In this document: positions 42,241-52,163 of the stretch, piece by piece | Layout: each line of letters starts with the position of its first letter | Position numbering within the stretch: the first letter of the stretch is position 1 | NCBI RefSeq assembly: GCF_001423495.1 | Contig: NZ_LMOG01000012.1 | Span: forward strand, 69,999 to 133,998 | Source of the DNA: Xanthomonas sp. Leaf131 | GTDB lineage: Bacteria > Pseudomonadota > Gammaproteobacteria > Xanthomonadales > Xanthomonadaceae | Direction: 5' to 3' | Length of the DNA: 64,000 bases | The notes under the pieces: generated by a model | The model's input: the letters and a program-made list of their open reading frames with translations, nothing else | Told to the model about the DNA's origin: nothing | Databases searched by the model: none | Position numbers and translations under genes: made by a program

Positions 42241-42753
42241 ATGTCGCTCGCGCGCCGCATTCCCCTGCTGGTCTGCCTGACCTTCGCGTTGACCGCTTTC
42301 CCAGCCCTGGCGCAGCGCGCGGTGCAGGGCGATCTGCAGTCGCAGATGAGCGCCGAACAGTTCAAGGCCGCCGGCCTGGACAAGCTCAACGCCAGCGAGC
42401 TGGCCGCGCTCAACGATTGGCTGCAGGGCAAGGTCGCCAAGGAAGCCGCCGTGGTGGTCGAACAGGCCAAGGAAGCCGGCCGCCAGGAAGTGATCGTCAA
42501 GAACCGCGGCTTCTTCGATTTCGGCAGCAAGGAGCCGATCGAAAGCACGATGGTTGGCGAGTTCAAGGGCTTCTCCAAAGGCCGCGTCTACACGCTGGCC
42601 AATGGTCAGGACTGGGAACAGACCGACGCCGCCAGCTTGGCGGGCGTTCGCAAGGATGCGCCCAAGGTCAAGATCAAGCCCGGCCTGGTCGGGGTGTGGT
42701 ATCTGCAGATCGAGGGCTACAACACGCCTGCCAAGGTGCGTCGGATCAAGTAA
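42241..42753 (+). CDS. Secreted hypothetical protein
   Basis: A 170-residue protein with a clear signal peptide (IPLLVCLTFALTAFPALAQ, cleavage near 25). A helical segment follows (MSAEQFKAAGLDKLNASELA, then ALNDWLQGKVAKEAAVVVEQ) and a basic C-terminal domain with STMVGEFKGFSKGRVYTLAN and GVWYLQIEGYNTPAKVRRIK. It is probably periplasmic or secreted. The frame is open upstream to 42124, but the signal peptide fixes the start. I do not recognise a named family. It lies between pqqE and glucokinase and appears to be monocistronic. Confidence 0.75.
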   Translation: MSLARRIPLLVCLTFALTAFPALAQRAVQGDLQSQMSAEQFKAAGLDKLNASELAALNDWLQGKVAKEAAVVVEQAKEAGRQEVIVKNRGFFDFGSKEPIESTMVGEFKGFSKGRVYTLANGQDWEQTDAASLAGVRKDAPKVKIKPGLVGVWYLQIEGYNTPAKVRRIK

Positions 42754-42969
42754 GCAGGCCATGTCTCGGCGCTGACGGTGATGCTGCCTGCAGTATTCCC
42801 GCAGCGCCGCGTGCCCCGCCTACACCATCGAAAGCGCTTGTCTGTCATCGGATTGCTCAACAAGATCGATCCAACCCGACTGAACCATTGACAGCGTTGT
42901 CACCAACTCCTACACAGGCCCGTACTCGCTGACGGCAGTGGCCGATCGGGCGGACCCAAAGGATTGAAT

Positions 42970-44019
42970 GTGGCTGCGACTTCGCGCTCTGCTCTCGCTT
43001 CTCCCTCGCTCGGCGTGCCCACGGCCACCGGCTTTATCGCTGCCGATGTGGGCGGTACGCATGTGCGTGTTGGCCACGTCTCCTACGCGAGCGATTCCTA
43101 CACGAGCACTGCAGCGACCGAACTGGCGCACTACCGCACCTATCGCTGCGCCGAGCACGCCAGTCTGGAAGCGATCCTCGGCGAGTTTTTGCAGCAGGTG
43201 CGCGGCGTCGATGCGGTGGTGATCGCCAGCGCCGGTGTCGCGCTGGACGATGGCAGCTTCATCAGCAACAACCTGCCCTGGACGATTTCGCCCAGCCAGA
43301 TTGCTGGCGCGCTTGCAGTGCGCAGCGTGCACCTGGTCAACGATTTCGAAGCGGTCGCCTACGCTGCGCCGCAGATGCACCAGCGCGCCGTGCTGCAACT
43401 GAGCGGGCCCACGCCACGGCATGCACGTGCCGCCGGCCCGATCCTGGTGGTCGGCCCTGGCACCGGGCTGGGCGCGGCGGTGTGGATCGATGCCAAACCT
43501 CGTGCAATCGTGCTCGCCACCGAAGCCGGCCAGGTCGCGCTGGCCAGCACCGAGGACAAGGAGCTGCAGCTGCTGCGGATCCTGCTGCGCGGCCGGCACT
43601 ATCTGCCGCTCGAACATGTCTTGTCCGGCCCCGGCCTGCTCAATCTCTACAACGCGGTGTGCGCACTGCACGCGGTGTCGCCCCGCCATGGCGTGCCGGC
43701 CGCGATCACGCATGCAGCGTTGCACGAAGACGATGCGGTGGCGCGCGATTGCCTGCACAGTTTCTGCGCAGTGTTGGGCAGCGCGGTCGGCGATATGGCG
43801 CTGGCCTACGGCGCTGCCGGCGGCGTTTATCTGGCGGGCGGGATCCTGCCGACGATCGGGCAGTTTTTGGCCAACAGCGCGTTTCGCGAACGTTTCTTAG
43901 CCAAGGGCAACATGCGTGCAGTGCTCGAGCGCATCCCGGTCAAGCTGGTCGAGCACGGGCAACTCGGCGTGCTTGGCGCAGCCAACTGGTATCTGCAACA
44001 ACGTGGCGAGATACCGTAG
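42970..44019 (+). CDS. glk: Glucokinase
   Basis: A 349-residue hexokinase-superfamily enzyme phosphorylating glucose with ATP in the cytoplasm, entering the Entner-Doudoroff route. Seen are FIAADVGGTHVRVGHVS near 21 (phosphate-binding loop), VVIASAGVALDDG near 85, NNLPWTISPSQI, VHLVNDFEAVAYAAPQM near 120 with the catalytic Asp, and VVGPGTGLGAAVW near 159. GGVYLAGGILPTIGQFL lies near 288. GTG 42970 is preferred because AAAGGA ends 6 bases upstream; TTG 42964 is the other option. The N-terminal 20 residues are extra relative to E. coli Glk. Confidence 0.92.
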   Translation: MAATSRSALASPSLGVPTATGFIAADVGGTHVRVGHVSYASDSYTSTAATELAHYRTYRCAEHASLEAILGEFLQQVRGVDAVVIASAGVALDDGSFISNNLPWTISPSQIAGALAVRSVHLVNDFEAVAYAAPQMHQRAVLQLSGPTPRHARAAGPILVVGPGTGLGAAVWIDAKPRAIVLATEAGQVALASTEDKELQLLRILLRGRHYLPLEHVLSGPGLLNLYNAVCALHAVSPRHGVPAAITHAALHEDDAVARDCLHSFCAVLGSAVGDMALAYGAAGGVYLAGGILPTIGQFLANSAFRERFLAKGNMRAVLERIPVKLVEHGQLGVLGAANWYLQQRGEIP

Positions 44020-44049
44020 ACGATGCCTGCACTTGCGCGCACGCATCGT
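44020..44049. terminator. Hairpin between convergent glk and hrpA
   Basis: ACGATGC pairs with GCATCGT around a 16-base loop in the 32-bp gap between the two stops. No T-tract is present. Confidence 0.35.
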
Positions 44050-44051
44050 GC

Positions 44052-47000
44052 TCAACTGCGCAGCGCAGCCACGCGCTGCGACAATTTCTTCGCAGACACA
44101 CCGGACTTCGCGCCAAGCTCCTGCGCGAACACCGACACGCGCAACTCCTCCAGATCCCAGCGCAGCGACTCCCACTCCGGGCGCTGCTGCAAGCCGCGTG
44201 CAGCCGCATCGTCTAGCGCATCCACGAACGGTTTGAGTTCGAGCATGCGAGCCTGATCGCGGGCCGGATCGCGCTTGGCCCGCTCGGTACGCAGGATCAT
44301 CGCCTTGAGATAGCGTGGGTAATTGGCCAGCGCCTCGGCCGGTGTCTCGCGCAGGAAGCCGGCATGCACCAGCGCACGCAGCTGCTGCTCCATATCGTCC
44401 AGATTGCCGCGCGCCCAGCCCATCAACGGCGCTTCCAGCAAGGGCTTGAGTTCGGCCACGGATCCAAGGATGGTCTCGGCCAGCGTCAGCCGTTCCATCG
44501 CTTCGCCGAACAAGCGCTTGGTCGCATCGTCGCGGCGTTGCGCAAATGCACCCGCGTCGCGAATCGCGCCCAAACCTTCCGCCAACACCGCATTGAGCGC
44601 GGCATCGACCAGATCGCCGCGCAGCCGCTCCTGCGACTCGATCGCCGCGTACAACAGCCCGGTTTTGGGCGACACCGGCAATTGCTTGCGCGCCTGCTTG
44701 ATCTTGTCGGCAAGCGCGATTTCCAGCAGCCGGCGCACGCCGCGCGGATGCGCCTGCGCCGCTTCGTTACGGTCGGCAAAGATGCGTAACGCTGCATCTT
44801 CGCCCTGATCCACCAATGCCGGATATGCCGGCACGCCGGCTTCGCCAGAGACCTGCTCGGGGATCGGGGTGGCCGGGAAATCGCGCAAGCCCTCGGCGGC
44901 CAGCGCGCGGCCGGCACGCGCGGCAAACGCCTTGCCGGCACGCTCGCCGAAACGTGCGCGCAGCCCGTCCAGATCGCGCGATTCGGCCAGCACCTTGCCG
45001 TCGTCATCGCGCAGCCGCAGGTTCATCAGCAGATGCGTGTCCAGCGCCTCTTCGTCGAAATCCAGCGCTGCCACTTGCGTGCCGGTAGCCTTGCTCAGAA
45101 AGCGCGCCAGCTCGCCACGGATATCGTCGGCAGAAGCAATACTGTAGGCCTCGTAAAACGCACGCCCGAAATCCGGGGCCGGCACATAATTGCGCCGTTG
45201 CGCCTTGGGCAGGCTGCGAATCAATGCCGATGCCTTGTCGGCAACAAAACCCGGCGCCAGCCACGACAGCCGCGTCGGGTCCAGCGCATTGAGCAAATGC
45301 AACGGCACATCCAGGGTCACGCCGTCATCGATGGCGCCGGGCTCGAAGCGGTAATGCAACGGCAGCCGCGCATCGCCGAGCGGGAAGTACTTCGGGAAAC
45401 GGTCGGCCTCGCTGCCTTCGCCGGGCAGCAAATCGTTCAACGACCAATGCAGGCTGCGGCGTTTGTCCGGCGGCAAGGTTTTCCACCACGCATCCAGCCC
45501 GCTGGCCGAATGCAGTTCGGACGGAATGCGATCCAGATACCAGCGCGCCTGCCAGTCTTCGTCGGCCACGATGCCGGCGCGACGCAGCTTGGCTTCTTCT
45601 TCGCGCGCCTGCTCCAGCACCTTGAGGTTGTCGGCCACGAACGCAGCGCGCGTGTTGATTTCGCCCGTCACCAGGCCCTGGCGCACGAACAAGTCATGCG
45701 CGGCGGCTGGGTCGATCTTGCCGAAATGCACCGGTTTTTTCGGCGCCAGCACCAAGCCGAACAGACTGATCTGCTCGGAGGCGACCACCTGCCCCTGCGC
45801 ACGCGACCAATGCGGGTCGAAATGCTTGCGTGCCAGCAAATGCCCCAGCTCGGCGATCGCCCAATCCGGCTCGATCGCGGCATTGGTCATGCCCCACACT
45901 TTTTGCGTATCCAGCAGTGTAGCGGCCAGAATCCACGGCGGCGGTTTGCGCGCCAACGCAGAGCCGGGGAACGGCACGAACCGGCGTTGCCGCGCGGCGA
46001 GGAAATCGCCTTTTTCGGTGCGATGGCCGATCTGCGTCGGCAGGCCGGCCAACAGCGCGCGATGCAAGGCCTGATACGCCGCCGCGCGTTCGCGCTCGCT
46101 GGTCCGTGCCGATACTTCAGCGACTTCGGCCTGCTTGTTCGTAGCTGCAGCGGTGGTGCGTGCAGGTGGCGCACTCGGATCCGGCTTGCCTTCGCGCGCA
46201 AGACGCGCGGCGCGATGCAACTGCCCGCGCGTCGGACGGTTAGCGTTGTGCCCATCCTCGCGTGGTGGCGCACTGACACCGGCCAGTAGCGGCGCCATCA
46301 TCACCCCGGCTGGCTCTTCGCTCCAACCGAGTTCTTCGCACAACAGGCGTAACTGCCGATGCAGCTCGCGCCACTCGCGCATGCGCAAAAAGCCGAGAAA
46401 ATGGCGGTTGCACCAGTCGCGCAACTTGGACTGGGTGAGGTCCTCGTGCACCTGTCGGTACGCTTCCCACAACCGCAGGATGCCAACGAACTCCGAACGC
46501 GCATCGGCGAACAACGCATGTGCATTGTCTGCCGCTTCGCGCGCTTCAGGCGGGCGTTCGCGTGGATCCTGGATGCCCAGGAAGGAGGCGATGACGATCA
46601 TCTCGCGCAGGCAACCGTGCTGCTGCGCGGCGACCAGCATGCGCGCCAGTTTGACGTCCACCGGCAGGCGCGCCATCTGGCGGCCCGTTGCGGTCAGGCG
46701 GCGCTCGCCATCGATCGCGCCCAGTTCCAGCAACTGCTGCCAGCCATCGGCCACCGCGCGCTCGTCCGGCGCCTCCAGAAACGGGAAATCCTCGATCCGC
46801 CCCAGACCCAGCTGCAACATGCGCAGGATCACGCCCGACAACGACGCGCGCCGGATCTCCGGGTCGGTAAACGCCGGCCGCGCGGCGAAATCCGCTTCGG
46901 CATACAGGCGGTAGCAAATGCCCTCGGCGATACGCCCGCAACGGCCCATGCGCTGGTTGGCGCTGGCCTGCGAAATCGGCTCGATGTGCAAACGGTCCAG

Positions 47001-48173
47001 CTTCTGCCGCGGGCTATAGCGCTTGATGCGCGCAAAACCCGGATCCACCACATAGCGGATGCGCGGCACCGTCAGCGAGGTCTCGGCCACATTGGTGGCC
47101 AGCACCAGACGCCGACGCGGGCCCGGATTGAACACCCGGTCCTGGTCTTGCGCAGACAGCCGCGCGTACAACGGCACCACTTCGGTTTCGCGGTACTTGC
47201 GCCGTTCCAGCGACTGATGCGCATCGCGGATCTCGCGCTCACCCGGCAGGAACATCAGCACGTCACCGCGCGGGTCGATGCGGGTGATCTCATCGATCGC
47301 CGCCACGATTGCATCGTTGACGGTACGCTCACCATCGCGTCCGTTGCCTTGCTCGCCATCGCCGTTGGTTCCAGCCTCGCCTTCGAGCGGGCGGTAGCGC
47401 ACCTCGACCGGGAAGGTGCGGCCTTCCACATCGATCACCGGCGCGTTGTCGAAATGCTGCGAGAAGCGCTCGGTATCGATGGTGGCCGAGGTCACGATCA
47501 ACTTGAGATCGGTGCGCTTGACCAGCAGCTGTTTGAGATAGCCGAGCAAAAAATCGATGTTGAGGCTGCGCTCATGCGCCTCGTCCACGATGATGGTGTC
47601 GTAGGCCGACAACCAGCGGTCGCTGGCGATCTCGGCCAGCAGGATGCCGTCGGTCATGAACTTGATTCGCGAGTCGTCGCCAACCCGGTCGGTGAAGCGC
47701 ACCTGGAAGCCCACCGTGGTACCCAACGGCGTCTTCAACTCCTCGGCCACGCGCGCGGCGACCGCACGTGCAGCGATCCGGCGCGGCTGGGTGCAACCGA
47801 TCATGCCGGCCGCCCCACGCCCGGCCGCCAGACACAGCTTGGGCAACTGGGTGGTCTTGCCCGAACCGGTTTCGCCGGCGATGACGACAACCTGATGGTC
47901 ACGAATCAGCGCGATGATGCGCTCGGCCTCGCGCGCGATCGGCAGTTGCTCATCCAGCGTGATGGCCGGCTGCTGCTGGGCGCGCGCCTGGCGCTGCGCC
48001 CGCGATGCCGCCAACGCGCGCTCGAACGCCTCGCGCGCCTGCACGTTGCCGGGCTTGCCTTGCCAGCGCGACCATAGACCGAGCAACCGGCCACGATCGC
48101 GGCTCATGGCGCTGTCGACAGCGTGGCGGTGCTCACGCAAGGTGTTGGCAAGGTCGGTGTCGATAGCGCTCAT
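44052..48173 (-). CDS. hrpA: ATP-dependent RNA helicase HrpA
   Basis: A 1373-residue DEAH-box helicase, about the length of E. coli HrpA. Walker A is VIAGETGSGKTTQLPKLCLA near 96, then TQPRRIAARAVAARVAEEL and IIVDEAHERSLNIDFLLGYL near 194. Motif VI is QASANQRMGRCGRI near 400. HA2/OB-fold and the long C-terminal domain of HrpA follow (WYLDRIPSELHSASGLDAWW; LPLHYRFEPGAIDDGVTLDV). It would act in ribosome rescue or mRNA processing in the cytoplasm. A basic insert near 630-680 is rich in Arg/Pro/Ala. It is divergent from dps. Confidence 0.95.
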   Translation of the reverse strand: MSAIDTDLANTLREHRHAVDSAMSRDRGRLLGLWSRWQGKPGNVQAREAFERALAASRAQRQARAQQQPAITLDEQLPIAREAERIIALIRDHQVVVIAGETGSGKTTQLPKLCLAAGRGAAGMIGCTQPRRIAARAVAARVAEELKTPLGTTVGFQVRFTDRVGDDSRIKFMTDGILLAEIASDRWLSAYDTIIVDEAHERSLNIDFLLGYLKQLLVKRTDLKLIVTSATIDTERFSQHFDNAPVIDVEGRTFPVEVRYRPLEGEAGTNGDGEQGNGRDGERTVNDAIVAAIDEITRIDPRGDVLMFLPGEREIRDAHQSLERRKYRETEVVPLYARLSAQDQDRVFNPGPRRRLVLATNVAETSLTVPRIRYVVDPGFARIKRYSPRQKLDRLHIEPISQASANQRMGRCGRIAEGICYRLYAEADFAARPAFTDPEIRRASLSGVILRMLQLGLGRIEDFPFLEAPDERAVADGWQQLLELGAIDGERRLTATGRQMARLPVDVKLARMLVAAQQHGCLREMIVIASFLGIQDPRERPPEAREAADNAHALFADARSEFVGILRLWEAYRQVHEDLTQSKLRDWCNRHFLGFLRMREWRELHRQLRLLCEELGWSEEPAGVMMAPLLAGVSAPPREDGHNANRPTRGQLHRAARLAREGKPDPSAPPARTTAAATNKQAEVAEVSARTSERERAAAYQALHRALLAGLPTQIGHRTEKGDFLAARQRRFVPFPGSALARKPPPWILAATLLDTQKVWGMTNAAIEPDWAIAELGHLLARKHFDPHWSRAQGQVVASEQISLFGLVLAPKKPVHFGKIDPAAAHDLFVRQGLVTGEINTRAAFVADNLKVLEQAREEEAKLRRAGIVADEDWQARWYLDRIPSELHSASGLDAWWKTLPPDKRRSLHWSLNDLLPGEGSEADRFPKYFPLGDARLPLHYRFEPGAIDDGVTLDVPLHLLNALDPTRLSWLAPGFVADKASALIRSLPKAQRRNYVPAPDFGRAFYEAYSIASADDIRGELARFLSKATGTQVAALDFDEEALDTHLLMNLRLRDDDGKVLAESRDLDGLRARFGERAGKAFAARAGRALAAEGLRDFPATPIPEQVSGEAGVPAYPALVDQGEDAALRIFADRNEAAQAHPRGVRRLLEIALADKIKQARKQLPVSPKTGLLYAAIESQERLRGDLVDAALNAVLAEGLGAIRDAGAFAQRRDDATKRLFGEAMERLTLAETILGSVAELKPLLEAPLMGWARGNLDDMEQQLRALVHAGFLRETPAEALANYPRYLKAMILRTERAKRDPARDQARMLELKPFVDALDDAAARGLQQRPEWESLRWDLEELRVSVFAQELGAKSGVSAKKLSQRVAALRS

Positions 48174-48197
48174 AGATCGAAAAGTGTGAAAGATTGA

Positions 48198-48228
48198 ATG
48201 ACAAGTGTTCCTTTAGCCTGTCTATTGT
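48198..48228 (+). promoter_or_regulatory. Weak candidate dps promoter
   Basis: ATGACA at 48198-48203 and TATTGT at 48223-48228 are spaced by 19 bp, slightly long. They lie about 35 bp before the strong ribosome binding site of dps. No convincing OxyR site was found. Confidence 0.28.
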
Positions 48229-48262
48229 GACGCCATATCAGTTCCCTCAGGAGGACCATCCC

Positions 48263-48820
48263 ATGTCCAAGAAAAAGAACGCCAACAAGCCCGTCGTCAT
48301 CAATGAAGCATTGGACGCACTGCCAGTCGCCGCAGCATCGGCACCACACATCGATATCGGGATCAAGGACGGCGATCGCAAGAAGATCTCCGACGGCCTG
48401 GCCCGCTACATGGCTGACGCCTTCACCTTGTATCTGAAGACCCACAACTTCCATTGGAATGTCACCGGGTCGATGTTCAACTCGCTGCACACCATGTTCG
48501 AAACCCAGTACACCGAGCAGTGGGGCGCACTGGACGAAGTAGCCGAGCGCATCCGTGCCCTGGGCTACAACGCACCGGGCTCCTACAGCGAGTTCGTCGC
48601 ATTGACCTCGATCCCGGAAGAACAGGGATTGAGCAACAGCGCCGACTGGCGTGAGATGGTGCGCCAGCTGGTCAGCGGCAACGAAGCGGTCTGCCGCACC
48701 GCCCGCAAGGTCCTGGGCACTGCCGACGACGCCGGTGACGACCCGACCGTGGACCTGCTGACCCAGCGCCTGCAGACCCACGAAAAGTACGCGTGGATGC
48801 TGCGGTCCTTGTTGCAGTAA
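48263..48820 (+). CDS. dps: Dps-family DNA-binding ferritin-like protein
   Basis: A 185-residue Dps/miniferritin that stores iron and protects DNA under starvation or peroxide stress. The ferroxidase site residues are in LKTHNFHWNVTGSMFNSLHT, MFETQYTEQWGALDEVAERI and RIRALGYNAPGSYSEFV. A Lys-rich N-terminal tail (MSKKKNANKP) may bind DNA. A strong CAGGAGG is 7-8 bases before the ATG; the frame extends upstream without support. It is divergent from hrpA with 89 bp between starts. Confidence 0.95.
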   Translation: MSKKKNANKPVVINEALDALPVAAASAPHIDIGIKDGDRKKISDGLARYMADAFTLYLKTHNFHWNVTGSMFNSLHTMFETQYTEQWGALDEVAERIRALGYNAPGSYSEFVALTSIPEEQGLSNSADWREMVRQLVSGNEAVCRTARKVLGTADDAGDDPTVDLLTQRLQTHEKYAWMLRSLLQ

Positions 48821-48865
48821 GCGCATCTCTCCACGCGCCGGCCTTGTCAAGCGCGGGACACCAAG

Positions 48866-48905
48866 CCCCTCTCCCCTCGGGAGAGGGGTTGGGGTGAGGG
48901 TACGG
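48866..48905. repeat. Family 2 repeat, half copy
   Basis: CCCCTCTCCCCTCGGGAGAG, then GGGTTGGGGTGAGGGTACGG, matches the left half of the 5704-5820 copy. It contains a hairpin (CCCCTCTCCC facing GGGAGAGGGG). The right half is absent. It lies downstream of dps and could fold in the dps 3' region. Confidence 0.8.
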
Positions 48906-49097
48906 AGCGAAGCTATAGTAGCCTTAAGCAACGCTCGGCCACCGGCCATTTTCCACGCCGCACGACCCATCTCCAGCAACGTCCGCATCAGTACTCGTAG
49001 GCACGCCCACCACGTCGCGGCGATCCCCGACACACCATTGCGCAACAGCGCCGGCATGACACCGGCCAGGGCTTGACCCGCGCGGTATCCTAGGTCG

Positions 49098-50900
49098 ATG
49101 TCTTCCCCCGCCCACGAACTGCTCAGCCGCGTCTTCGGTTACGACGACTTCCGCGGTCCTCAACAGGCCATCGTCGAACACGTCGCCGCGGGTAACGATG
49201 CCCTGGTGCTGATGCCCACCGGTGGCGGCAAGTCGCTGTGCTATCAGGTGCCGGCGCTGTTGCGCGATGGCATCGGCATCGTGGTCTCGCCGCTGATCGC
49301 GCTGATGCAGGATCAGGTCGACGCCTTGCGCCAGCTCGGCGTGCGTGCCGAATTCCTCAATTCCACGCTGGATGCGGAAAACGCGCAGCGGGTCGAACGC
49401 GCCTTGCTGTCCGGCGATCTGGATCTGCTCTACGTCGCACCAGAGCGCCTGTTGACGCCACGCTTCCTGTCCTTGCTGGAACGCAGCCGCATCGCGCTGT
49501 TCGCCATCGACGAGGCGCATTGCGTCTCGCAATGGGGCCACGACTTCCGCCCCGAATACCGCCAGCTCACCGTGTTGCACGAGCGCTGGCCGCACATCCC
49601 GCGCATGGCGCTGACCGCCACCGCCGACCCGCCGACCCAGCGCGAGATCGCCGAGCGTCTGGATCTGGTCGATGCGCGCCACTTCGTCAGCTCCTTCGAC
49701 CGCCCCAACATCCGCTACACCGTGGTGCAGAAGGACAACGCGCGCAAGCAGCTGCAGGAGTTCCTGGGCCGTCATCGCGGCTCGGCCGGCATCGTCTACG
49801 CCATGTCGCGGCGCAAGGTCGAAGAAACCGCGCAGCAGCTGTGCGCGCAAGGCTTCAACGCCCTGCCCTACCACGCCGGTTTGCCGGCCGAGGTGCGGGC
49901 GGAAAACCAGCGCCGCTTCCTGCGCGAAGACGGCATCATCATGACCGCCACGATTGCCTTCGGCATGGGCATCGACAAGCCCGACGTGCGCTTCGTGGCG
50001 CATGTGGATCTGCCCAAATCGCTGGAGGGCTATTACCAGGAAACCGGCCGCGCCGGCCGCGACGGCGACCCGGCCGAAGCCTGGCTCTGCTACGGCCTGG
50101 GCGACATGGTGTTGCTCAAGCAGATGATCGAACAGGGCGAAGCCGCCGAGGAGCGCAAGCGCCTGGAACGCGCCAAGCTCGATCACCTGCTGGGTTACTG
50201 CGAATCGATGCAATGCCGGCGCCAGGTGCTGCTGGCAGGCTTTGGCGAGACCTATCCCAAGCCCTGCGGCAATTGCGACAACTGCCTCACCCCCGCAGCT
50301 GCCTGGGATGCCACCGTGGCCTCGCAGAAAGCGCTCAGCTGCGTGTATCGCAGCGGGCAGCGCTTCGGGGTGGGCCACCTGCTCGATATCCTGCGCGGCA
50401 GCGAGAACGAGCGCATCAAGCAGCTCGGCCACGACCAGTTGAGCACCTACGGCATCGGCCGCGATCTCGACGAGCGCACCTGGCGCGGCGTGTTCCGCCA
50501 GTTGGTGGCCGCCAGCCTGTTGGAGGTCGACAGCGAAGGCCACGGCGGTCTGCGCCTCACCGACGCCAGCCGCCAGGTACTCAAGGGCGAGCGCCAGGTG
50601 ATGATGCGACGCGAAAACCCGGCTGCCGGACGCGAGCGTGAGCGCGGCACGCAACGCACCGGCCTGCCGGTGCAGCCGCACGATCTGGTGTTGTTCAACG
50701 CCTTGCGCGGATTGCGCGCAGAGCTGGCCAAGGAACAGAACGTACCGGCGTTTGTGATCTTCCACGACAGCACGCTGCGCAACATCGCCGAACAACGCCC
50801 AACCAGCATCGATGCGCTGTCGCATATCGGCGGCATCGGTGGCGGCAAACTGGCCCGCTACGGGGCGCAGCTGATCGAGATCGTGCGCGAACAAGGCTGA
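49098..50900 (+). CDS. recQ: ATP-dependent DNA helicase RecQ
   Basis: A 600-residue RecQ helicase. Walker A is [17 protein letters not shown] near 40, DEAH box [19 protein letters not shown] near 136, motif [23 protein letters not shown] and [16 protein letters not shown] near 313. RQC zinc cysteines are in [10 protein letters not shown] and PCGNCDNC near 376-396. The HRDC domain is near 525-595 ([20 protein letters not shown], then [20 protein letters not shown]). It unwinds DNA 3' to 5' in recombination and fork repair. Length matches E. coli RecQ. Confidence 0.96.
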   Translation: MSSPAHELLSRVFGYDDFRGPQQAIVEHVAAGNDALVLMPTGGGKSLCYQVPALLRDGIGIVVSPLIALMQDQVDALRQLGVRAEFLNSTLDAENAQRVERALLSGDLDLLYVAPERLLTPRFLSLLERSRIALFAIDEAHCVSQWGHDFRPEYRQLTVLHERWPHIPRMALTATADPPTQREIAERLDLVDARHFVSSFDRPNIRYTVVQKDNARKQLQEFLGRHRGSAGIVYAMSRRKVEETAQQLCAQGFNALPYHAGLPAEVRAENQRRFLREDGIIMTATIAFGMGIDKPDVRFVAHVDLPKSLEGYYQETGRAGRDGDPAEAWLCYGLGDMVLLKQMIEQGEAAEERKRLERAKLDHLLGYCESMQCRRQVLLAGFGETYPKPCGNCDNCLTPAAAWDATVASQKALSCVYRSGQRFGVGHLLDILRGSENERIKQLGHDQLSTYGIGRDLDERTWRGVFRQLVAASLLEVDSEGHGGLRLTDASRQVLKGERQVMMRRENPAAGRERERGTQRTGLPVQPHDLVLFNALRGLRAELAKEQNVPAFVIFHDSTLRNIAEQRPTSIDALSHIGGIGGGKLARYGAQLIEIVREQG

Positions 50901-51037
50901 TGCAACCGCGTGTGTCAGCGGCGTAGCGACGCTGGCATAAAAATCCGCAGGATCGACAGCGCGCATTCAATCAGCCGTTGCTAGTTTCACAAAGCGATCT
51001 GGCACGCGCTGCCAGTCCCTCATGTAGAGTCCAATCG

Positions 51038-51520
51038 ATGAAACGCAGCCTGCTTCTCCTGGCCACTCTGTTTGCCACTGGCGGCGCGCTCGCCCAGGCC
51101 GGAGACGGCAGTGCCGAGCCGGCCACGGCGCGCTCGCTCGATCTGAGCATTCCGCAGGCGCCGGTGCAGTACCGCTCCGACCCAGAGGTCCCCACCGATC
51201 CGCCAGGCACCTTCTACGGCGACAAGAGCGGCCCCCAGCCTGCGTTGAGCCGGCCAAGCGCTGCCTCCATCGCCGCCGAGCGCGCCGAGCAATGCCAGGG
51301 CAAGCTGCATGGTGCGGTCGAAACCGGCATGGGCTATTCCAGCCGCGGGGGCAACAGCAACTGGCAGGCAGTCAATCTGAATTCCTGCAAGACCTATTAC
51401 GACGACGACGGCAAAGCGCATCAGATCGGCGTCAGCATCAGCGTCGGGCGTGGCGAAGGCCCGATTTTCGGCCCGCGCTATGGGCCTGGCGGTTACGGTC
51501 CCGGCCCGTTCGGCTGGTAA
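51038..51520 (+). CDS. Secreted hypothetical protein with Gly/Pro-rich tail
   Basis: A 160-residue protein with a signal peptide (SLLLLATLFATGGALAQA, cleavage near 20). The mature part has two Cys (EQCQGKL and NSCKTYY) and the motif VETGMGYSSRGGNSNWQAVN, likely joined by a disulfide. It ends in a Gly/Pro/Tyr-rich tail (FGPRYGPGGYGPGPFGW). It is probably periplasmic or surface-associated. I do not recognise a named family. Confidence 0.78.
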   Translation: MKRSLLLLATLFATGGALAQAGDGSAEPATARSLDLSIPQAPVQYRSDPEVPTDPPGTFYGDKSGPQPALSRPSAASIAAERAEQCQGKLHGAVETGMGYSSRGGNSNWQAVNLNSCKTYYDDDGKAHQIGVSISVGRGEGPIFGPRYGPGGYGPGPFGW

Positions 51521-51598
51521 CCATACGGCCCCGTCTGCGTTGACAAAGGGTTCACCCCTGCATCGCTGAAAATGCGGCCTGCCTTACGAGACGCGCTC

Positions 51599-52003
51599 AT
51601 GTCACAGAACAAGGAACGGCCTGTTGTCTTCGTCGTCGAAGATGGCGACGGCACCCGACAACTCAGCTGCCTTGTGCTGGAGAGCTATGGTTTCACCTGC
51701 CGCAGCGCGGGCTCGGTCGAAGAAGCGCTGACCCTGATCGAGAGCGATCCGCGGATCGATGTGCTGTTCTCCGACATCCACTTCCCGGGCGGTTTGACCG
51801 GCGTGGATCTGGCTGTCAAGACCGCGCACGCGCCGTACAACCTGCCCGTATTGCTGACCTCCGGACTGGCGGTGGAGTACGTGGAAGAGATCCTGCCCGA
51901 CGGTGTGGCCTTCCTGGAAAAGCCCTATACGCCCGAGCAATTGCTGACCGCCATCCGCAGCGTCATGGCCAAACACCGCGTGCTTCCCACCCCGGTCGCC
52001 TGA
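51599..52003 (+). CDS. Single-domain response regulator
   Basis: A 134-residue stand-alone receiver domain. E14 and D15 (VVEDGDG), phosphoacceptor D59 (LFSDIHFPGGLTGVDLA), Thr/Ser in LLTSGLA and Lys in LEKPYTPEQLL are all present. ATG 51599 is preferred for an ACGAG upstream; ATG 51572 is possible. It has no output domain and no kinase beside it, so its partner is unknown. The form VLFSDIHFPGG is close to receivers fused to hybrid kinases. Confidence 0.87.
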   Translation: MSQNKERPVVFVVEDGDGTRQLSCLVLESYGFTCRSAGSVEEALTLIESDPRIDVLFSDIHFPGGLTGVDLAVKTAHAPYNLPVLLTSGLAVEYVEEILPDGVAFLEKPYTPEQLLTAIRSVMAKHRVLPTPVA

Positions 52004-52163
52004 CGCTGGCGGCCGCTACTGGACGGCGGCCCACAATCCCGGTATGAAATGCCAGCCGTCGCGCCATGCGCCGGCCACGGGGATTGATCAATACACGCGT
52101 GTGCCAAGGACGCGGCGCCATCGCCCGCCTGGCACGCGCGTGCTTTCACGCCAGGGGGAAAAC

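Noticed and set aside
48160-48180. ATAG tetrads near the dps and hrpA starts as an OxyR site
   Set aside because: Only two tetrads are present with wrong spacing, so the OxyR consensus is not met.
48924-50966. A 680-residue open frame opposite recQ
   Set aside because: Shadow of recQ; no ribosome binding site or known motif, while recQ has all helicase motifs.
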